Source of the DNA: Rhabditoides inermis
Lineage: Eukaryota > Nematoda > Chromadorea > Rhabditida > Rhabditidae
Assembly (NCBI GenBank): GCA_963966185.1
Contig: CAWZYM010000077.1
Location: 588,001 to 652,000, forward strand
Direction: 5' to 3'
DNA length: 64,000 bases
Shown here: positions 23,045 to 36,110 of the stretch, piece after piece
Layout of the letters: each line of letters starts with the position of its first letter
How positions within the stretch are numbered: position 1 is the stretch's first letter
Made by a program: the position numbers and the translations under genes
The notes under the pieces: model-generated
What the model was told of the DNA's origin: nothing
The model's input: only the letters and a program-made list of their open reading frames with translations
The model's database searches: none

Positions 23045-26000
23045 TCAGCCAGACGGCTGGTCCTCGGCACCCGACTCGTCACTCGCTCCGCCCCCTTCGG
23101 CCCCGCCCCCTTCCGACTTGCTCTCCTTCTTGTGCTTCATCCGACGGTTCTGGAACCAGATCTTCACCTGAAAATGTAGTAATTAAATAACTTATTCAAA
23201 TTTAGAAAAATATCCATAAAAAGCTGACTGTGTCACTGGGCCGGTCCTAACATCGCGTTTCGCGTTGCAATTGCAAGAAATCTTGGAGCTAAAATTCTTG
23301 CAATGCAACTAGACATGTCAAGATTCAAGATTTCCCGCAGTTGCAATGGATCGTATGTACCTTGGCTAACTAAACCGAATGCAGATCACGGTCGCGTGTG
23401 TGCGCGCGTCTAACAAATCAGCGTTCTGTAAGATTTCTTGCGGTTGCAACGCGATGTTAGGACCAATGTCTTTTTTATCAGGTGTTGTGAGTCGAACATT
23501 TTATGAGTGAGTGTTCGCAAGTGACTTTGTGTTCGCACCTGCCTCTCTGTGAGCTGGAGGGACTCGCTGATCTCTTGCCGACGCTTTCTGGAATGAAGAA
23601 CATGGTCAGGCAATACACACGAATCCACACACGGGGTATGACTATCGACAATGTATGTAGAGATGAAGCGATCGCATGTGCATACCTGGTGAGGTACTTG
23701 TTGTAGTGGAACTCCTTCTCCAGTTCCAGTGTCTGATTCCGGCTGTATGTCTGCCGCGTGCGCTTCGAATCCTGCGACTTGCTGCCTACAATTTTTTTGT
23801 TTATTGATTGTATTTTTTGTTCAATTTCCATTTTGTAGTTAATGTAGATGTAAGGAAAATGGGTAGGAAGAGAGAAAGAGAGAAAGAGAGAAAGAGAGAA
23901 AGAGGGAGAGGGAGAGGGAGAGAGAGAGAGAGAAAGGGGAGATGGAGATGGGACAAGATGGCTGAGACCACGTTCCCCTCGATGATTTACACATGTCTCT
24001 CGCCCTTTCGCGACCGCTCGCCGGCCCCTCTCATCTCACATAATACAACCCCTACGCGCAAGGCCCGCTCCTGATTTATGACATCATCACAACAGCTGAT
24101 CCCGCACCGAAACATATCAGCTGATTGATCAGCTGATACCGATCGATTGAGACAAGAGGTGACAAGAGACAAGAGTGGTGATAAGCTACAGTAAGCGGAT
24201 CGGATGGGAAGAAAGGAACCGGAATGTGTGACTGGGCGTTGAAGAAGTGGAAGAGAAGAGAAGGGAAGGCGCCATATTTCAACTTTGATCGAGTGTAATG
24301 GCCGAATGACCGACGCCATTTTTCACACAAACTGTTTCGGATATGAAATACGACGAACGACGGATGTGTTTCGAACTAATTGATCGATGTTAACCATATG
24401 GTAATAGATTGATTCCAAATGTATCCCTGACTCTGATTCTGTCGTTTCTCATTTCGAAACCTATCCAATCCAATCGATACAGCCATCTATTCAATTTCCT
24501 AGTGGTGAGCATAGCGTACGATAGTCGGCCGGCGTCTTTCTTTCGTTCATTGCTTGGTGAGAGATCGCTCCATCATTCCATCACTTGAGATAGTGTGGGG
24601 GAGCGAGAGAGTGCAGCATGGGGCTACGCGCTACGGTAGCGGGAGTGATAAGGGGAAGGGTACGGTGCGGGTGCGGGTGGTCCGACATCGGGATGTGTGA
24701 TGTGATTTACATCGTTGCGACCCCATAAACATGTCTCCAACCTCATAAAACGCGTGGCGCACAGTTGCTATCTGGTGTCACCATCTGTGAGCTGGTCCCT
24801 TATGGTTACTGGAACCCCATCGGTTTGGTGCGTCTGCACCAGGTGTCAATCTCGTCTCGTCCGCAAAAAGCTGATGAAAGGCGAGGAACGCGCGAATTTT
24901 CCCATCATATGCTAGACGACCGGAGACAGGCGACAAGAAATGAACCCCGCAATTTGGAGGCAGCGGAGGAGGAGCGGGAGGAGGAGGAGGGGGAGAGAGC
25001 AGAAGGAGCAGTAGCAGGATGAACATGGCCTAACCAAAATGAGACGAACACTAGTTACAAGTCTCCTGTCTTCTGCCCGGGTGCGAGAGGAACGGCGAAA
25101 CAGCGTGTGTACTGAGAGAGTCAGACGCGGCGGGGTACGGTAGCGGAGGCATCTGGGCCGCCGCCGCACAAGAGACATGCACAAAGTCAACGGGGCTGTC
25201 TCAATACGGGACGCAGAGAGTGTGTCTATGGGAGAGAGACAGAGATGCTGACGTTTCACGGAAATAGTGTGGTGGTCGAGGAGGGCGCAGACACGCGGCG
25301 GCGAGATGAAAGGCACCGCGGCTCGCTCGTATTTCACGCGTTTCGCGGTGCTGCGACGGCGCCACGCGAACAGTTGCTACTTCTGTGTGTGAGTGTGTGT
25401 CAACACTGACTATGCGCCCCGGGGCTGACGCATACGTGGCTGGCGCGTGTTCGGTGTGTCGCCAGTCCATTTCTGTGAGTGATCGCTGATGGCCAATTTC
25501 AGCCCCCGAGAGAGCGTCGTTAGGCGTGAAATATTGCGCCGAATTTGAACATTTCAATGCGAACCCGCGCCGAAATTGACTGAGGAAAAAAGCGCGCACT
25601 GTTATTACAAGCAATTTCGAGGGGGCGTTGGGAGGTGGATGGAAGTACTGCGACCACCCACGACGGGTCGGGAATCAGATAAGAAGAGAAGGAAGGAAGG
25701 CCGGACACGCTTGCACGCTTGCAACCAGAGCCCCATCTATTCCGACCCCTCCTGTTTTTCGGTGATGAAGAAGCGAGAGTAATGAGGTGAGAAGCGTCTC
25801 GCTCTCTCGCCACTCTCTCCGTTCACCACGCTGCCTTGCCTGCCAACTTCAATCGATGCGGCCGAGTCAGTGAATAAATCACCACCACGAGACCACAACA
25901 AAGTGGCATAGGGAGGAGGGGGAGTGAGTGATAGACTGATAGAGGATCGATACATCTGGATGGGGTGTGATCTAGCCGCTGGCCGTGTTCGGACGCAGAT

Positions 26001-26199
26001 GCCCGCACGCCCATATTTCACCCGGCAGCCCACCCAGCGAGAGAGCACCCCGGACATTCGAAATATATTCGACTCGCGCGCGTGCGCCCGCATAATGAGC
26101 TGGCGAAATGGGGTGAACGAGGGAGGGGTACGGTAGGTGGAGGGGGACAAGCTTACAACGAGAGTTGTGACACGCAGGTGACATGACAACAGATAGGTG

Positions 26200-26294
<95 letters not shown>

Positions 26295-27692
26295 GGCAGC
26301 AGCAGACCGGGAGGACACGGATTAGCGTGATTTACAGGGGACAAGCAGATGGGGAGGAGGAGGAGGGGGTCCGCAGGAATGTAAGGGGACCCACCTCCCA
26401 TCTTCATCCACGGGAACACGGGTTGCGGGAGCGGCGGCCGTGACTCGGAAAAAGATGCGCCCGCTGATTGGAGCGGGTTGTAGCCGAAGCTGGAATCAAA
26501 TGAATCACAAGACACATCTACAAATTCTCATTCTGGTTGTCCAAACAGTCCAAACTGTGGCTATCAATCATCCAACTCAACACTATTGTTCAGAATACAA
26601 TTCAATTTTCAAAGTTGCTTGCCAACTATCACTCAAACTATGACGTCAGTGGGAAAAAACTGCCAATCAGGACATCAAATCATGCAGATAAATGGAAATA
26701 CAATAGGAATGATTCAAACTAGTGCCAGAACAACGCGCAAACAATGGCTACTCATGGTACATGCAGATACATTGATGCAATTCAATTTTAAGGATTCAAA
26801 CTGAAAGTGTCAGATCACAACGTACGGGTTGGCATTGCGTGCAGTCATTCAGTCATTCACGGAATCTACACACTAATACAAAATGAAATAGAAGCTTCTC
26901 GAAACTGACGGGTTGGCGTTTCCGGCGTCCCACTGGGCAGCGAGCATACTCTTCATGTTGTTCATGTACGAAGCTGTGCCGTTCATGTAGCCGAGAGGGT
27001 CGTATAGCTTCGAAGACTGAGAACCTGCAAGACAGTGACGTCAGAGGGGAAGTGGTACCACAAAAGAGAAAGCATTCGTACGTCTACACTGTTTGTCAAT
27101 GTCAAAAAAATGGTTTGGGTACGTTAAACGGGCTTCTAAGTTATTCGCGATTTCTATCAATATTGCAATGTATGAGAAAATGTTTACACATAATACATAA
27201 ATATGTCAAGCACTTGAACCGTAACTATATACGTAACAATACTCTCTGCGCGAGTTCCCTCAAGTTAGTTAGCAAAAGAAAACATTCTCGAGATGTTCTC
27301 ATCAAACAAATATGTTAGTAATACAAATATTCAAAGCGGGTGCTGTGAACGCACATATGAATCAGCGATAATGTGGGTATGCAAATGTTATGGTAGGCGA
27401 GAGACACACTGGACAGTCTATAAATCGACACTCGTTAGCGACACAATGATGTGTGTGTGCGATCGAGCGATCGACACGGCCTTCTTTCGAACAGAGAAGC
27501 GACACGCGACACACACAGATACCATCTCCCCTCCAACCCCATATACAGTACTCTCCACTCACAAACCGTACCCTGCGTGTTGGCTGTCGTCGCTGCCGCG
27601 GCGGCGGCCGCACCGGCCGACCAGTAGTCGTCCGACGACGAGGCCACGCCCACGTTAGCCCCGCCCATCGCGCCGCCCCAAGCCGGGTACAT
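23045..27692 (-). CDS. mab-5: Hox transcription factor MAB-5 (Antennapedia/ftz class)
   Basis: Nuclear homeodomain protein; in C. elegans the orthologue patterns the posterior body. Six exons, all in phase: 27572-27692, 26910-27024, 26395-26489, 23686-23785, 23539-23587, 23045-23167; 200 residues. It starts [11 protein letters not shown], followed by an Ala-rich run. The YPWM-type hexapeptide VFPWMKMG (103-110) recruits the Exd/CEH-20 cofactor. The homeodomain (about 118-177) begins [19 protein letters not shown] and contains [20 protein letters not shown], then helix 3 [15 protein letters not shown] with Gln50 and Asn51. The [11 protein letters not shown] and MKHKKE features are closest to C. 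elegans MAB-5 as I remember it. The acidic tail ends EDQPSG. Intron 3 (23786-26394) is 2.6 kb and probably regulatory. The 3' end converges on TBCC. No other Hox gene is in the window. Confidence 0.95.
23243..23464. mobile_element. MITE with about 35-bp terminal inverted repeats in mab-5 intron 5
   Basis: The left end GGTCCTAACATCGCGTT (23243) with GCAAGAAATCTT returns inverted at the right end (AAGATTTCTTGCGGTTGCAA, then CGCGATGTTAGGACC, to 23464). The element is 222 bp, has no ORF, and lies in the intron that splits the homeobox. Confidence 0.75.
26205..26292. repeat. (GA)n microsatellite in mab-5 intron 3
   Basis: About 88 bp of AG dinucleotides with two AAAG interruptions, roughly 100 bp downstream (in gene orientation) of the exon carrying the hexapeptide. 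Confidence 0.9.
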
Positions 27693-30600
27693 AGTTCACT
27701 CGCAGGTGATAATAGTTATATGGGGGCAACACGCAGCTCGTAAACGGTAATAAACACGCACTAATGGGCCTGGGAAACGAGTGGGCGGGGCCGGCTGGTG
27801 GGAAGCCACGCCCACTGCGGCGACGGCTGGCCAATCAGCGCGCGGCAGAGGAGTCTTTGAAGATGCCGGCGCCCCGGCTACTCCCGTCATAAAACAAGTC
27901 GTAAATTTCGGGTGAGATCTTGAGATGGGGCTGGGCGATTGAGTGAGCGTGAGGAGGGGAGAGAGGGCGAGAGAAGCTAGATGGGCGGAGAAAGTGTGCG
28001 GAGGGAGGAGGGCACAGAGAGGCAGAGCACTATTCGAGAAGGTCCGAACTAAATGACAACAATCTGACAACTGGTAACATCGTCATTACTTTGGATCGCA
28101 CTACTCAAATACACACGATTCCCAAACAGAGTGAATCTGTCGAAAACTGTGAAGCAAATAAATAAACTTCCCATAAACCAATAAACAAGTGCCATAAAAG
28201 TGGCTATGGTGTTGAGATCTTGGCGCGATTTCGTCTCGCGCAGCTGGGATCAAAGGCGCCGACGGAAGGCGAGAGCAGAACGAGAGAGCGTGGGAAGACG
28301 AGAGAGGCAGACATGCACGGATTCCAACACCCTGAATCATACCAAATATGGGATTTATGTGAATTGTAGCATATGCTGCGTGGCTGTCGTTCTAGCGGCC
28401 ACTTCACAGCTTCTCTGAGGTGCGCCGCCTCCTCTCACCTCACTCACTCTGCCATTTGAATTCAAAATTTGAAATCGTGCACACCCGACGACTTCAGCTA
28501 AACGTATGTGTTTTATATGCTAGTTTCACGCTTACATTTTTCATAATCACTGTCTTACTTCCGTACTGTGCACTCTTACCTATACTTAGGTACAAGGTTC
28601 TGATCACTATACACTCGTATCCTCTTCCTCCCTTCTCACTCTTTCTCCTCTCATCTTCTTCCCACCCGTCCTTCCTATGAATATACGGTCGACGTCGGTC
28701 GGCGGTCCTCTTTTATTACTGTTTTATGGTGGATGGTTTATGGAGTGAGTGCGAGGTGAGAGGCGAGAGAGTGTGGAGTGAGTGAGAGAGCGCAGAGCGA
28801 GAGATTGGAGAGAGGGGTGATAGTCGCCCGAGACACTCCGGCACTAGCCATACCGTTTCCAATCCGCTCGCTGTGAGTTCTCAAGCTCTACTCGTTTATT
28901 TCGTGATTATCATTGTATTTCTGTACTTCTCCTACTTGTTCGGTTTTGTTTCACTTCTTGTACAATACACTCTGTCATTGTTCTTCTCCTTCTTCTCCTC
29001 CTTCTCCTTCTCCTTCTCCTTCTCCTTCTCCTTCTCCTCCTCCTTCTCCTTCTCCTTCTCCTTCTCCTCCTCCTTCTCCTTCTCCTCCTCCTCTGTCCGT
29101 GTCCTCCATATTTCACTGCTCCGATCCCATTCAGCCGACCTCTCAACATCCCTATTCATCTCCATAACACCCCGCCTAACGAGCTCCCGAGCCTCGAGAT
29201 TTAGAGGCTCTCTCCCCTTTCTCTCCGGACTCTCCTTGATCTGCACACTCTCTCACCCTCTCTCTCCTCCTCCTCCTCCTCCGATCAGCTTCTCCCACTG
29301 CTCCTTCTCCATTTCTCCTGCGAGTGACACTGCAAATGTGCTCGCAGAACTAATTTATGGCGCAGTGTTTGCGAGTGGGATGGGCTCTTCCAAGAGAATG
29401 AGAAAGTGACAATGGATGTTCAGGGTAAAAGTTTTTTTTAGAGTTCTGAAACTCAGAAAACTCAGATATAGGACATACGTGTAATTTCATCGTTGTCTGT
29501 CAATGGATTAACCTGGGGAGGGGGGATTGTCGTTCGCTCCGCCACAACATCGCTGGAGTGTTGGTGTGACTCTGTTGCGAGTCCTTCTCATGAAAGCGTT
29601 TCCGATGTTTAATGACTTGAAAATGTGCTGCACGAAACTGCACTATATGTGAAAAACCACGAATGGCATATAGGATCCCATCCGAAATAATTCGAATAAG
29701 TCATGAAGTTGATTTTTTGATACATACACATACGCTCAAAACATGTCTTATGTCATGGATTTTGCTGTGCGTAGGTATGATATGTGTTACTGTTTCTAGA
29801 GAAAGTTCTGGCGCGTGAAACTAGTTAATTTTTTGCTCGAAAACGCAAACGGTTTCTCGATCAGTAGTGGCTTCATTTCCATTTCGATTCCGGAAGTCTT
29901 CCTAATCTTTTCTATTCCACTCCACTCCACCAATCACCCTACTCCCTTCAATCACGCTATCAATTCCCCCTAATCGCCATTGCGTTGATGAATCTCCATG
30001 CCTATCACTCTATCACACACCCACTTATCACCCCCACTTCCGCCACACTACAGTACCCCCTCGGCTACCGTATCCCTGGCACGACATCAAAGACGCCGCC
30101 GCGATCTCCCCGACGCATGATAGATGCACCCAGTTCGCATCACTCTACCGTCCTGCGCACTCTCTGTTTGTATACTCTCTCGTTTCCATGACTTCTCTGG
30201 TGTCTCTCCGCACATTCCGGTCCCAGCCACCCGGACCCCAAATCATCCACCCTCAAACTTTTTGTGTGTCTTGTCTTGCCGTGACTTTGGGAGGGGGACG
30301 TTTATTTAAGGGTGTACGGTAATGAGTTTGCTTAGTGATGGCTGTATGAGATAGGAGGACCACCCGGACAGGTCTTTCGTTGTCTGGAGACGACGATAGA
30401 TCACTACGGTGGAACATGTGTGGTGGAAGAATGGGGGGAAGTGGACAGAAGGAGGATTTATGCTCACGAACAGAGAGGGGAGATGGCGTGCGCAATTGTG
30501 GAACGGAGAATGAGCAGGACGGCAGGAGAGGGAGAAGGGAGAGTGATGCGTCATATGCGAATCTTCTGTTGCATTGTCCGTGGGGCTGTGCTATCAAAAC

Positions 30601-32640
30601 AATAGTGCCATTCATCCGCTCTTTCCCTCTCTCACTCGCTTCTCCCATAAAACTCATTTTATGGGGCGCAGTCTCACACCCGCTGTGCGAGAGAGGAGAA
30701 CGAGGAGCAGACGAGACATTAGACTAGTACTTCACGCATTCGTTTCTGTATTTATCAAGTATGTTGTTCAATCGTCTTTTGTTTCTTCACTCTTGACTGG
30801 CTGGGGCAGTCGGTGTGTTGATGCGTTTGATGCAAACAGTTGTACGCGAACGAGACGAGGCCACGCTGTTGTGTCGTTTTTATATCGAGCACGAACACGC
30901 TTTCTTGTACTTGATTGCTTTGAATGTACGTAATTGACTTGAACTTGAGTTTTCTAACTAACTTGTCACTGAAGTCCACTATTAGATTCATATTGATTAG
31001 GAAACTCGCGCTATGCAAAAATTTTGCAGATAGAGCTTCCGTCTCGAGCCCGATTAGCGTCTCAGTCGTTGATTCCAAAGATCAAGAACTCAATCAATAT
31101 CCAGCTGGAAAGAGAGTGGACGGAAACATTTCACGGGACAAATCGCGATGTTCCTACAAGTGTCGACAGTGTATTTCTGATTCATTAGCCTTTTCTTACC
31201 AGGATTATACTACTAACTACTACTCAAAACACCCTTCTTTCGAAACATCCCGTGAAATATCAGTTTCTTCTAAACACTCCCACGTTTGCCTTTCGAATAG
31301 CCTTCAGAACACTACCGATTTACCTTCGAAATACTCCGGATTACCCCCCCCCCCGAACATATAACTCAAACTTGGACTGCATTGCTATTCCTTCACAAAC
31401 ACACCGAATGGACTGACCGCACCTTGAATCACTATCACTGCACGCTACTAATCACAAATGCGGAACAGAAGAGATGGTCGAAAAAGTTGTGAGACAGCGT
31501 CGATTCGAATCGTTTCGTGGTTGGCGTGTGTGTGTGTGTCTCTACAGTATCCCTCCCCTCCCTCTCCCCCCATCCGCCCGCCTGACAGTGAGTAATGACC
31601 GAGCCGCCGCCATTGGCTGCACACGCGAATCGATCGAACGAGAGAAGAGAGAGCAGCGTGGGTTCAGATTGTAGTTCCTATTATTATTTCAATTTCTGTT
31701 TGTGTTTTCTATTCCGCTGATCTGAGGGTTGACAATAAGTAATGAGCGAGTCACTCATATGACCACCAAGGAAAGACTCATCTATTGGGAATTGGTGGAG
31801 TTGAAATGAGGAGGAGAAAAAGAGAGGATGTGGAAGAGGAACGAATTGGCAATGTGATTCTTTTTTTAATTATGCAGTATAACGCATCGGTGTACCATGA
31901 TCATTGCAAACCACTGGTATTGTTTTCGCTCGCTCAAAGTTCTTCCCCTCTCGTTACACTCTTGTATATCGATATCTTCTCTTACTTTACTGTAAAGTCA
32001 GACTCATAAGCATAAGTGTTTCTTTCATTATGAGTATATGAGTATTCAGTATGCGTGTTTCGCTATGTGCATATACATATTGTAATTACCTCATTATTTT
32101 GTTTCAGGGTTCGATTGATGCTACGACTCTCTAGACGAACGTCTAAACCCTTTCATCGTCGTTCACTACTTGAATCAAAATGCTGTATTTGAATAGTTGA
32201 ACTTTCGAACCCCCTCTCCCTTTCCCCAATCGATAGTTGATGTGCAGTGTTCCCCCGGCATACGGTAGGTTCCCTTCCTTCTTCTTCTCTCTATCGAGCC
32301 GGGTCGGTGGCTGACGTTGACAAACTGCCGGCTCGGAGAGAGTGTGCCGATCGAGAGCGCCCAGACAGAGAAAGTGGAAGAGAGTGCGAGAGAGTGTGTG
32401 GATGGAGAGAGTGCAAAAGAGAAGAAGAGAATTCGAAGCGTTTTCTCCAGCCCCAGAAATATTACGTCGAAAATGTCGAGGGGTCTGTGTGAGGAGAAAT
32501 TGCAGATAACGATGTGGATAAAATGCTATGCAACATGAGTTTTTGTTGACTCGTGTTTATTTACGAAAGACATCACACCTATGTTCCTATGTACACAATT
32601 CACTTTTGCACATCTTTGTTCTTCAGCTCTCATCTTGTTG
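27693..32640. promoter_or_regulatory. mab-5 upstream region: no gene, clustered Caudal-type sites
   Basis: About 5 kb between mab-5 and the chemoreceptor with no convincing exon. It holds seven copies of TTTATGG/CCATAAA, the core of Caudal/CDX/PAL-1 sites: 28171, 28192, 28723, 28737, 29354, 30645 and 30658. Fewer than one is expected by chance in this length. A (CTTCTC)n-type polypyrimidine tract lies at 28979-29095. The first 400 bp upstream are GC-rich (GGGCGGGGCC, CACGCCCAC), compatible with a promoter. Confidence 0.5.
28979..29095. repeat. (TTCTCC)n polypyrimidine microsatellite
   Basis: About 117 bp of CTTCTC and CTCCTC units. It opens long artefactual ORFs of Ser/Phe on plus and Arg/Glu/Lys on minus. 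Confidence 0.9.
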
Positions 32641-32642
32641 TT

Positions 32643-34316
32643 TCACCGCCCCGCATTCGATATGAACAGCCTCGTGGACTGGGCTGGCTGGCGGAACGCG
32701 TGACTGCAAAGATCAATACATAGATACATAGCAGTATACAGTATACAGTATACCTTTTCATCATGAACCATGGATTCAGGACGGAGAGTACGAACGACTG
32801 CCACCAGTAGAGGGCGATCAGAAGCTCGCTGGTCGAAGGCTGGATGAATGAATACTTATTTTCACAGAAGAAGGTTTATACTGGTCATTTTGTGTATTGC
32901 ATGCGGTGGATTTGGATTGCTCGACCTCGACATATCGACCAACGAAATCTTTCCACTATCATCACTCAGTGAAATGAAAGTGTGTGTTGCAATGTCTTAT
33001 ACCTGACAATGTCCTTTCCAGCAGACGTATGTGAAGACGTTGTATGCGCATACCACACAACTGCCAACAAACACCCACGCACAACTGATCGTTACTTTGA
33101 TCTCACTGTCCACTTCGCGCGTCCTGCAACCAAATCATGGTAATCAATTAATCATGCAATCATATCTAATCAGCACGGCTGTTCGAAAGGCGGCTATTTC
33201 GGAACAGAGTTTCTCAGGGGCGGGCATACGCATCGCGTCCAATTTGATCTACCCACTGTGGCCGTCTCTGACACATCGACTTTTCTTTGACATAGTGCGC
33301 GCGTTAGAGTCAGACAGAATAGTGGTAGATCAGACTGCGAAAAGAGGCGCGAAATGGTACGCGTTGCGGCGCCCGCCCCTGAGACTTTCTCTTCACTGGC
33401 TGTTCCGTAATCCGCAGTGAATCAGTCATTATTTGTCTCACAACACTCACACTTTCACGCCTTTCATCAATCGCTTCACTTCGAAAATTTTCATCATTAT
33501 CGATAAGTAGCAGATTCCGGAAATTAGTGTTGAAACAACGATGAAAATTGTCATTGTAAATAGTGATAGCTTCAGCTCATCGATGCTATATCTGCAATGG
33601 GAGAGTTATTCAATTGTGTTTCCAGAAAGTAAATCTGATCGTGTGAATAATCGTTACCTCAAATCTGTGATGAGCGCTCCATTACTAACAGAATAGAATA
33701 TCCTGTGTTTTGGACTAAAATATATGGCCGGCGCAGCGGTTATGCCGAATTGAAAGAGTAGCAAATAAATATGCGAAAGATTGAAAAATTTCTAGATGTC
33801 TGTTGAATGTGCATGAAACTCATGTAAACTTACATTTATGTCAGGAAGTATTTTCCGTATCGCACAAAGCCTCTGAATAGCAATTATTTCAATATTGAAC
33901 ATTTGCGCGTATAAAAACCATGTAGTAAGGCAAGAGTTCATTATAGCTATCGTACTCTCTTCAGGAAGATGCTGAGATTGTTATTGTTTACATTATTGTC
34001 CTCTAAACAACTTGCCGTATAAAAAGGCCACACTGCAGGAAAGGTTTTGGGGAAACTGACGAAAAAGAAGAATAAAAAGAATAAGAGATCGACAAGCGAT
34101 TGGTTGAACCACAACTTGAAGAAAGGAGATTGGAATCTGTGATGACGGCGGTTTCGAAGATAAGTACATATTTGGTGAGTATAGAGTATACCATCGATGA
34201 AAGCGAATATGAATCCTGAAACTGTTCGTTTTAAGTAAACGTATTACGTACAACTATTGCACACCTATGCAAAAAGGAATAGGATTTGTCATAGTTGGGA
34301 GATCGGAATTGTTCAT
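32643..34316 (-). CDS. seven-transmembrane chemoreceptor, nematode serpentine type
   Basis: Probable plasma-membrane chemosensory GPCR; ligand unknown. I assembled eight exons from splice sites, all in phase: 34265-34316, 33992-34215, 33834-33971, 33658-33791, 33451-33591, 33003-33123, 32754-32839, 32643-32703; 318 residues. ATG at 34316 (MNNSDLPTMTNPIPF). Seven hydrophobic segments follow: FIFAFIDGILYTHQIC; FNQSLVDLLFFLFFFFVSFP; MNSCLTTWFLYAQMFNIEII followed by AIQRLCAI in the DRY position; IYLLLFQFGITAAPAIYF; LFTMTIFIVVSTLISGICYL; VTISCAWVFVGSCVVCAYNV; and LLIALYWWQSFVLSVLNPWF, with the NPxx(Y/F) motif of TM7. A short tail ends at a stop. The style suggests the Srg superfamily (Srv/Srg/Sru), but I cannot fix the family. 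Intron 5 carries a MITE. Confidence 0.82.
33195..33413. mobile_element. MITE-like inverted-repeat element in the chemoreceptor intron
   Basis: The left arm (CGGAACAG then TCTCAGGGGCGGGC, then CGCATCGCGT) is the imperfect reverse complement of the right arm (ACGCGTTGCGGC, GCCCGCCCCTGAGA, CTGTTCCG). The GC-rich arms contrast with the AT-rich host intron (33124-33450). No ORF of its own. Confidence 0.65.
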
Positions 34317-34470
34317 TGTCGATCATACTGAAAATTTTCGGGAACTCGATTTGCCACGAATATATGAAAAAAACCTATAAAAATGAATATATTGCAGGGC
34401 ACAGTTCTTTTACTAATTATCTTTCTAAACACGCAATAATACAGTCCACCGCCCATCCACCCGCCTCTCT

Positions 34471-34517
<47 letters not shown>

Positions 34518-35861
34518 GTTTTATAAATGTATTGTAGAGGACGTGGACATCCGGCAGTCTTCCTCAAACAGGAAATTCATGTCAACTCGCAACACACACA
34601 TAACACAAGTTTTGGTCGATCTCCGTTCACTTCTCTACAGTATCGCGGTGTGTTTTCTTATGGAATTCACGTATTCATTTTATTTGCAAGATTCCGAATT
34701 GACAGGAGTATAATGAGGAAGTACAATTTTGAAGCGTTCAAATGTATTTACATTTCCATGGCTATAGATTAAAAGTTGAGTTCGTGCAGATCCTTTGATG
34801 TGATATTATATGGAAAGGGCCTCTAGAATACAATATGTGGTTGGAGTAGCCGGCTATATTGTATCAGTAGGATACGGTTTATTTGAATGGTGAGAATGAG
34901 AAGTGACCAAGGAGCGAGCCACAGTGGACAGTGACTGTTGAATGAGGAATCGAAGGTCAGCCCTGTACTCTATATTATAAAATATATAGAGATATATAAA
35001 TATATATCATACTCAATGTCAGTGTTTTGGCGAAAACATTTTTGTCTACCAATCATAACGTCTCTCGTGTAAGAATGAAACTTCTTTTCCAGGGCAACCC
35101 TGGAAACGATCGTATTGTTCTGTTTATTCTACTTGCGATTGCGTGATCGCGTGACTGAAATAGTATATAATAATGAGTAATTCCATAATGTCATAATCCA
35201 AGTATTTCCAAGAATAATAATCAGCTTACAAGGTAACGCGTATATTTCGCTCGGAATTAGCTCAGTATTTTAGCGAAATCATTATTGTGTATTTTTAACA
35301 TACCGTATACTGAACGAAATGTACAGCAGAACTTCGTTGTCCCACGTGGTGTAGGCGCGGCATCCAGTACCAACACAAAGTGAATTGAAAACATCATCTG
35401 ATGGGTTCTAAACATTTTCCTTCTCTCGTTAAAGTCTGAAGAATGGAACTTATTTGCAGGCCCACTATATATATTTGCTATTATCATCAGAAATCAGATT
35501 TCATTCATGAGATTGAGAACCCCCGATAATCACTGCATAAGATATATTTGTATTGGGTGTAAATTAAAGTGGAAAGAACGTCGGAACCGCGAATCCAAAT
35601 ACCAATATCCAATCTACTACAAACAAATACCCACTACAAAAATGTGTGCTGCGCTGCCTTCTGCAACAACGCGCGGGTTTACGTGACGACAGCGGATCGT
35701 TGTTCGACCTACCCAATCTAAGATCTAAACACTGAAAACACAATTTCGATATTCATTCATATCCGCGCGCTCCGTCATTCGGGCATGAAGGTGCTTCCGG
35801 AGGCAGAATGAGAGTGGGTGCGTGGGTGGAGGGAGGGAGAGAAAAGGAGAGGGAATGGGAT

Positions 35862-35904
<43 letters not shown>

Positions 35905-35924
35905 CGTATACTCTCAGCTCTGAT
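34317..35924. other. intergenic, no gene seen; CT microsatellite
   Basis: About 1.6 kb of AT-rich DNA upstream of the chemoreceptor, presumably including its promoter. It holds a (CT)n run at 34467-34515 and a GA run at 35868-35900. No exon with coding character found. Confidence 0.5.
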
Positions 35925-36110
35925 ATGAGTCATACGCACGCCCGCAACTCGCGGGTCTCGCTGTTCAGCTGACACCCTGCGATTTGCAACTTTGCCTACA
36001 TTTACACCTACCCTACATCCGTCACAACGAGTGGGCGTGACCGGGAGAGGAGGAGTCTGTGGTTCTCCGGTTCTCTCTTCGAAGAAGGGTCCTAAGAACA
36101 AAAGGGCGGA
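35925..36110 (+). pseudogene. relic of the last exon of an AmgK-like kinase
   Basis: This stretch aligns with the final exon of the intact gene at 37757-37954. ACTCGCGGG, TCTCGCT(G/A)TTCAGCTGA, ATCCGTCACAACG (against ATCCGCCACAACG), GAGTGGGCGTG and GAGGAGTCTGTGGT appear in the same order. It has indels (an extra run near 35995-36010) and in-frame stops, so it cannot be translated. It lies 340 bp upstream of the intact gene in the same orientation, showing that a second copy once stood here. Confidence 0.8.

Noticed and set aside
24715..25614. ORFs on both strands within mab-5 intron 3
   Set aside because: GC-rich open frames without splice continuity or recognisable domains; better read as intronic regulatory DNA.
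28873..29409. 178-residue ORF over the TTCTCC tract
   Set aside because: Low-complexity artefact of a microsatellite; no splice context or family.
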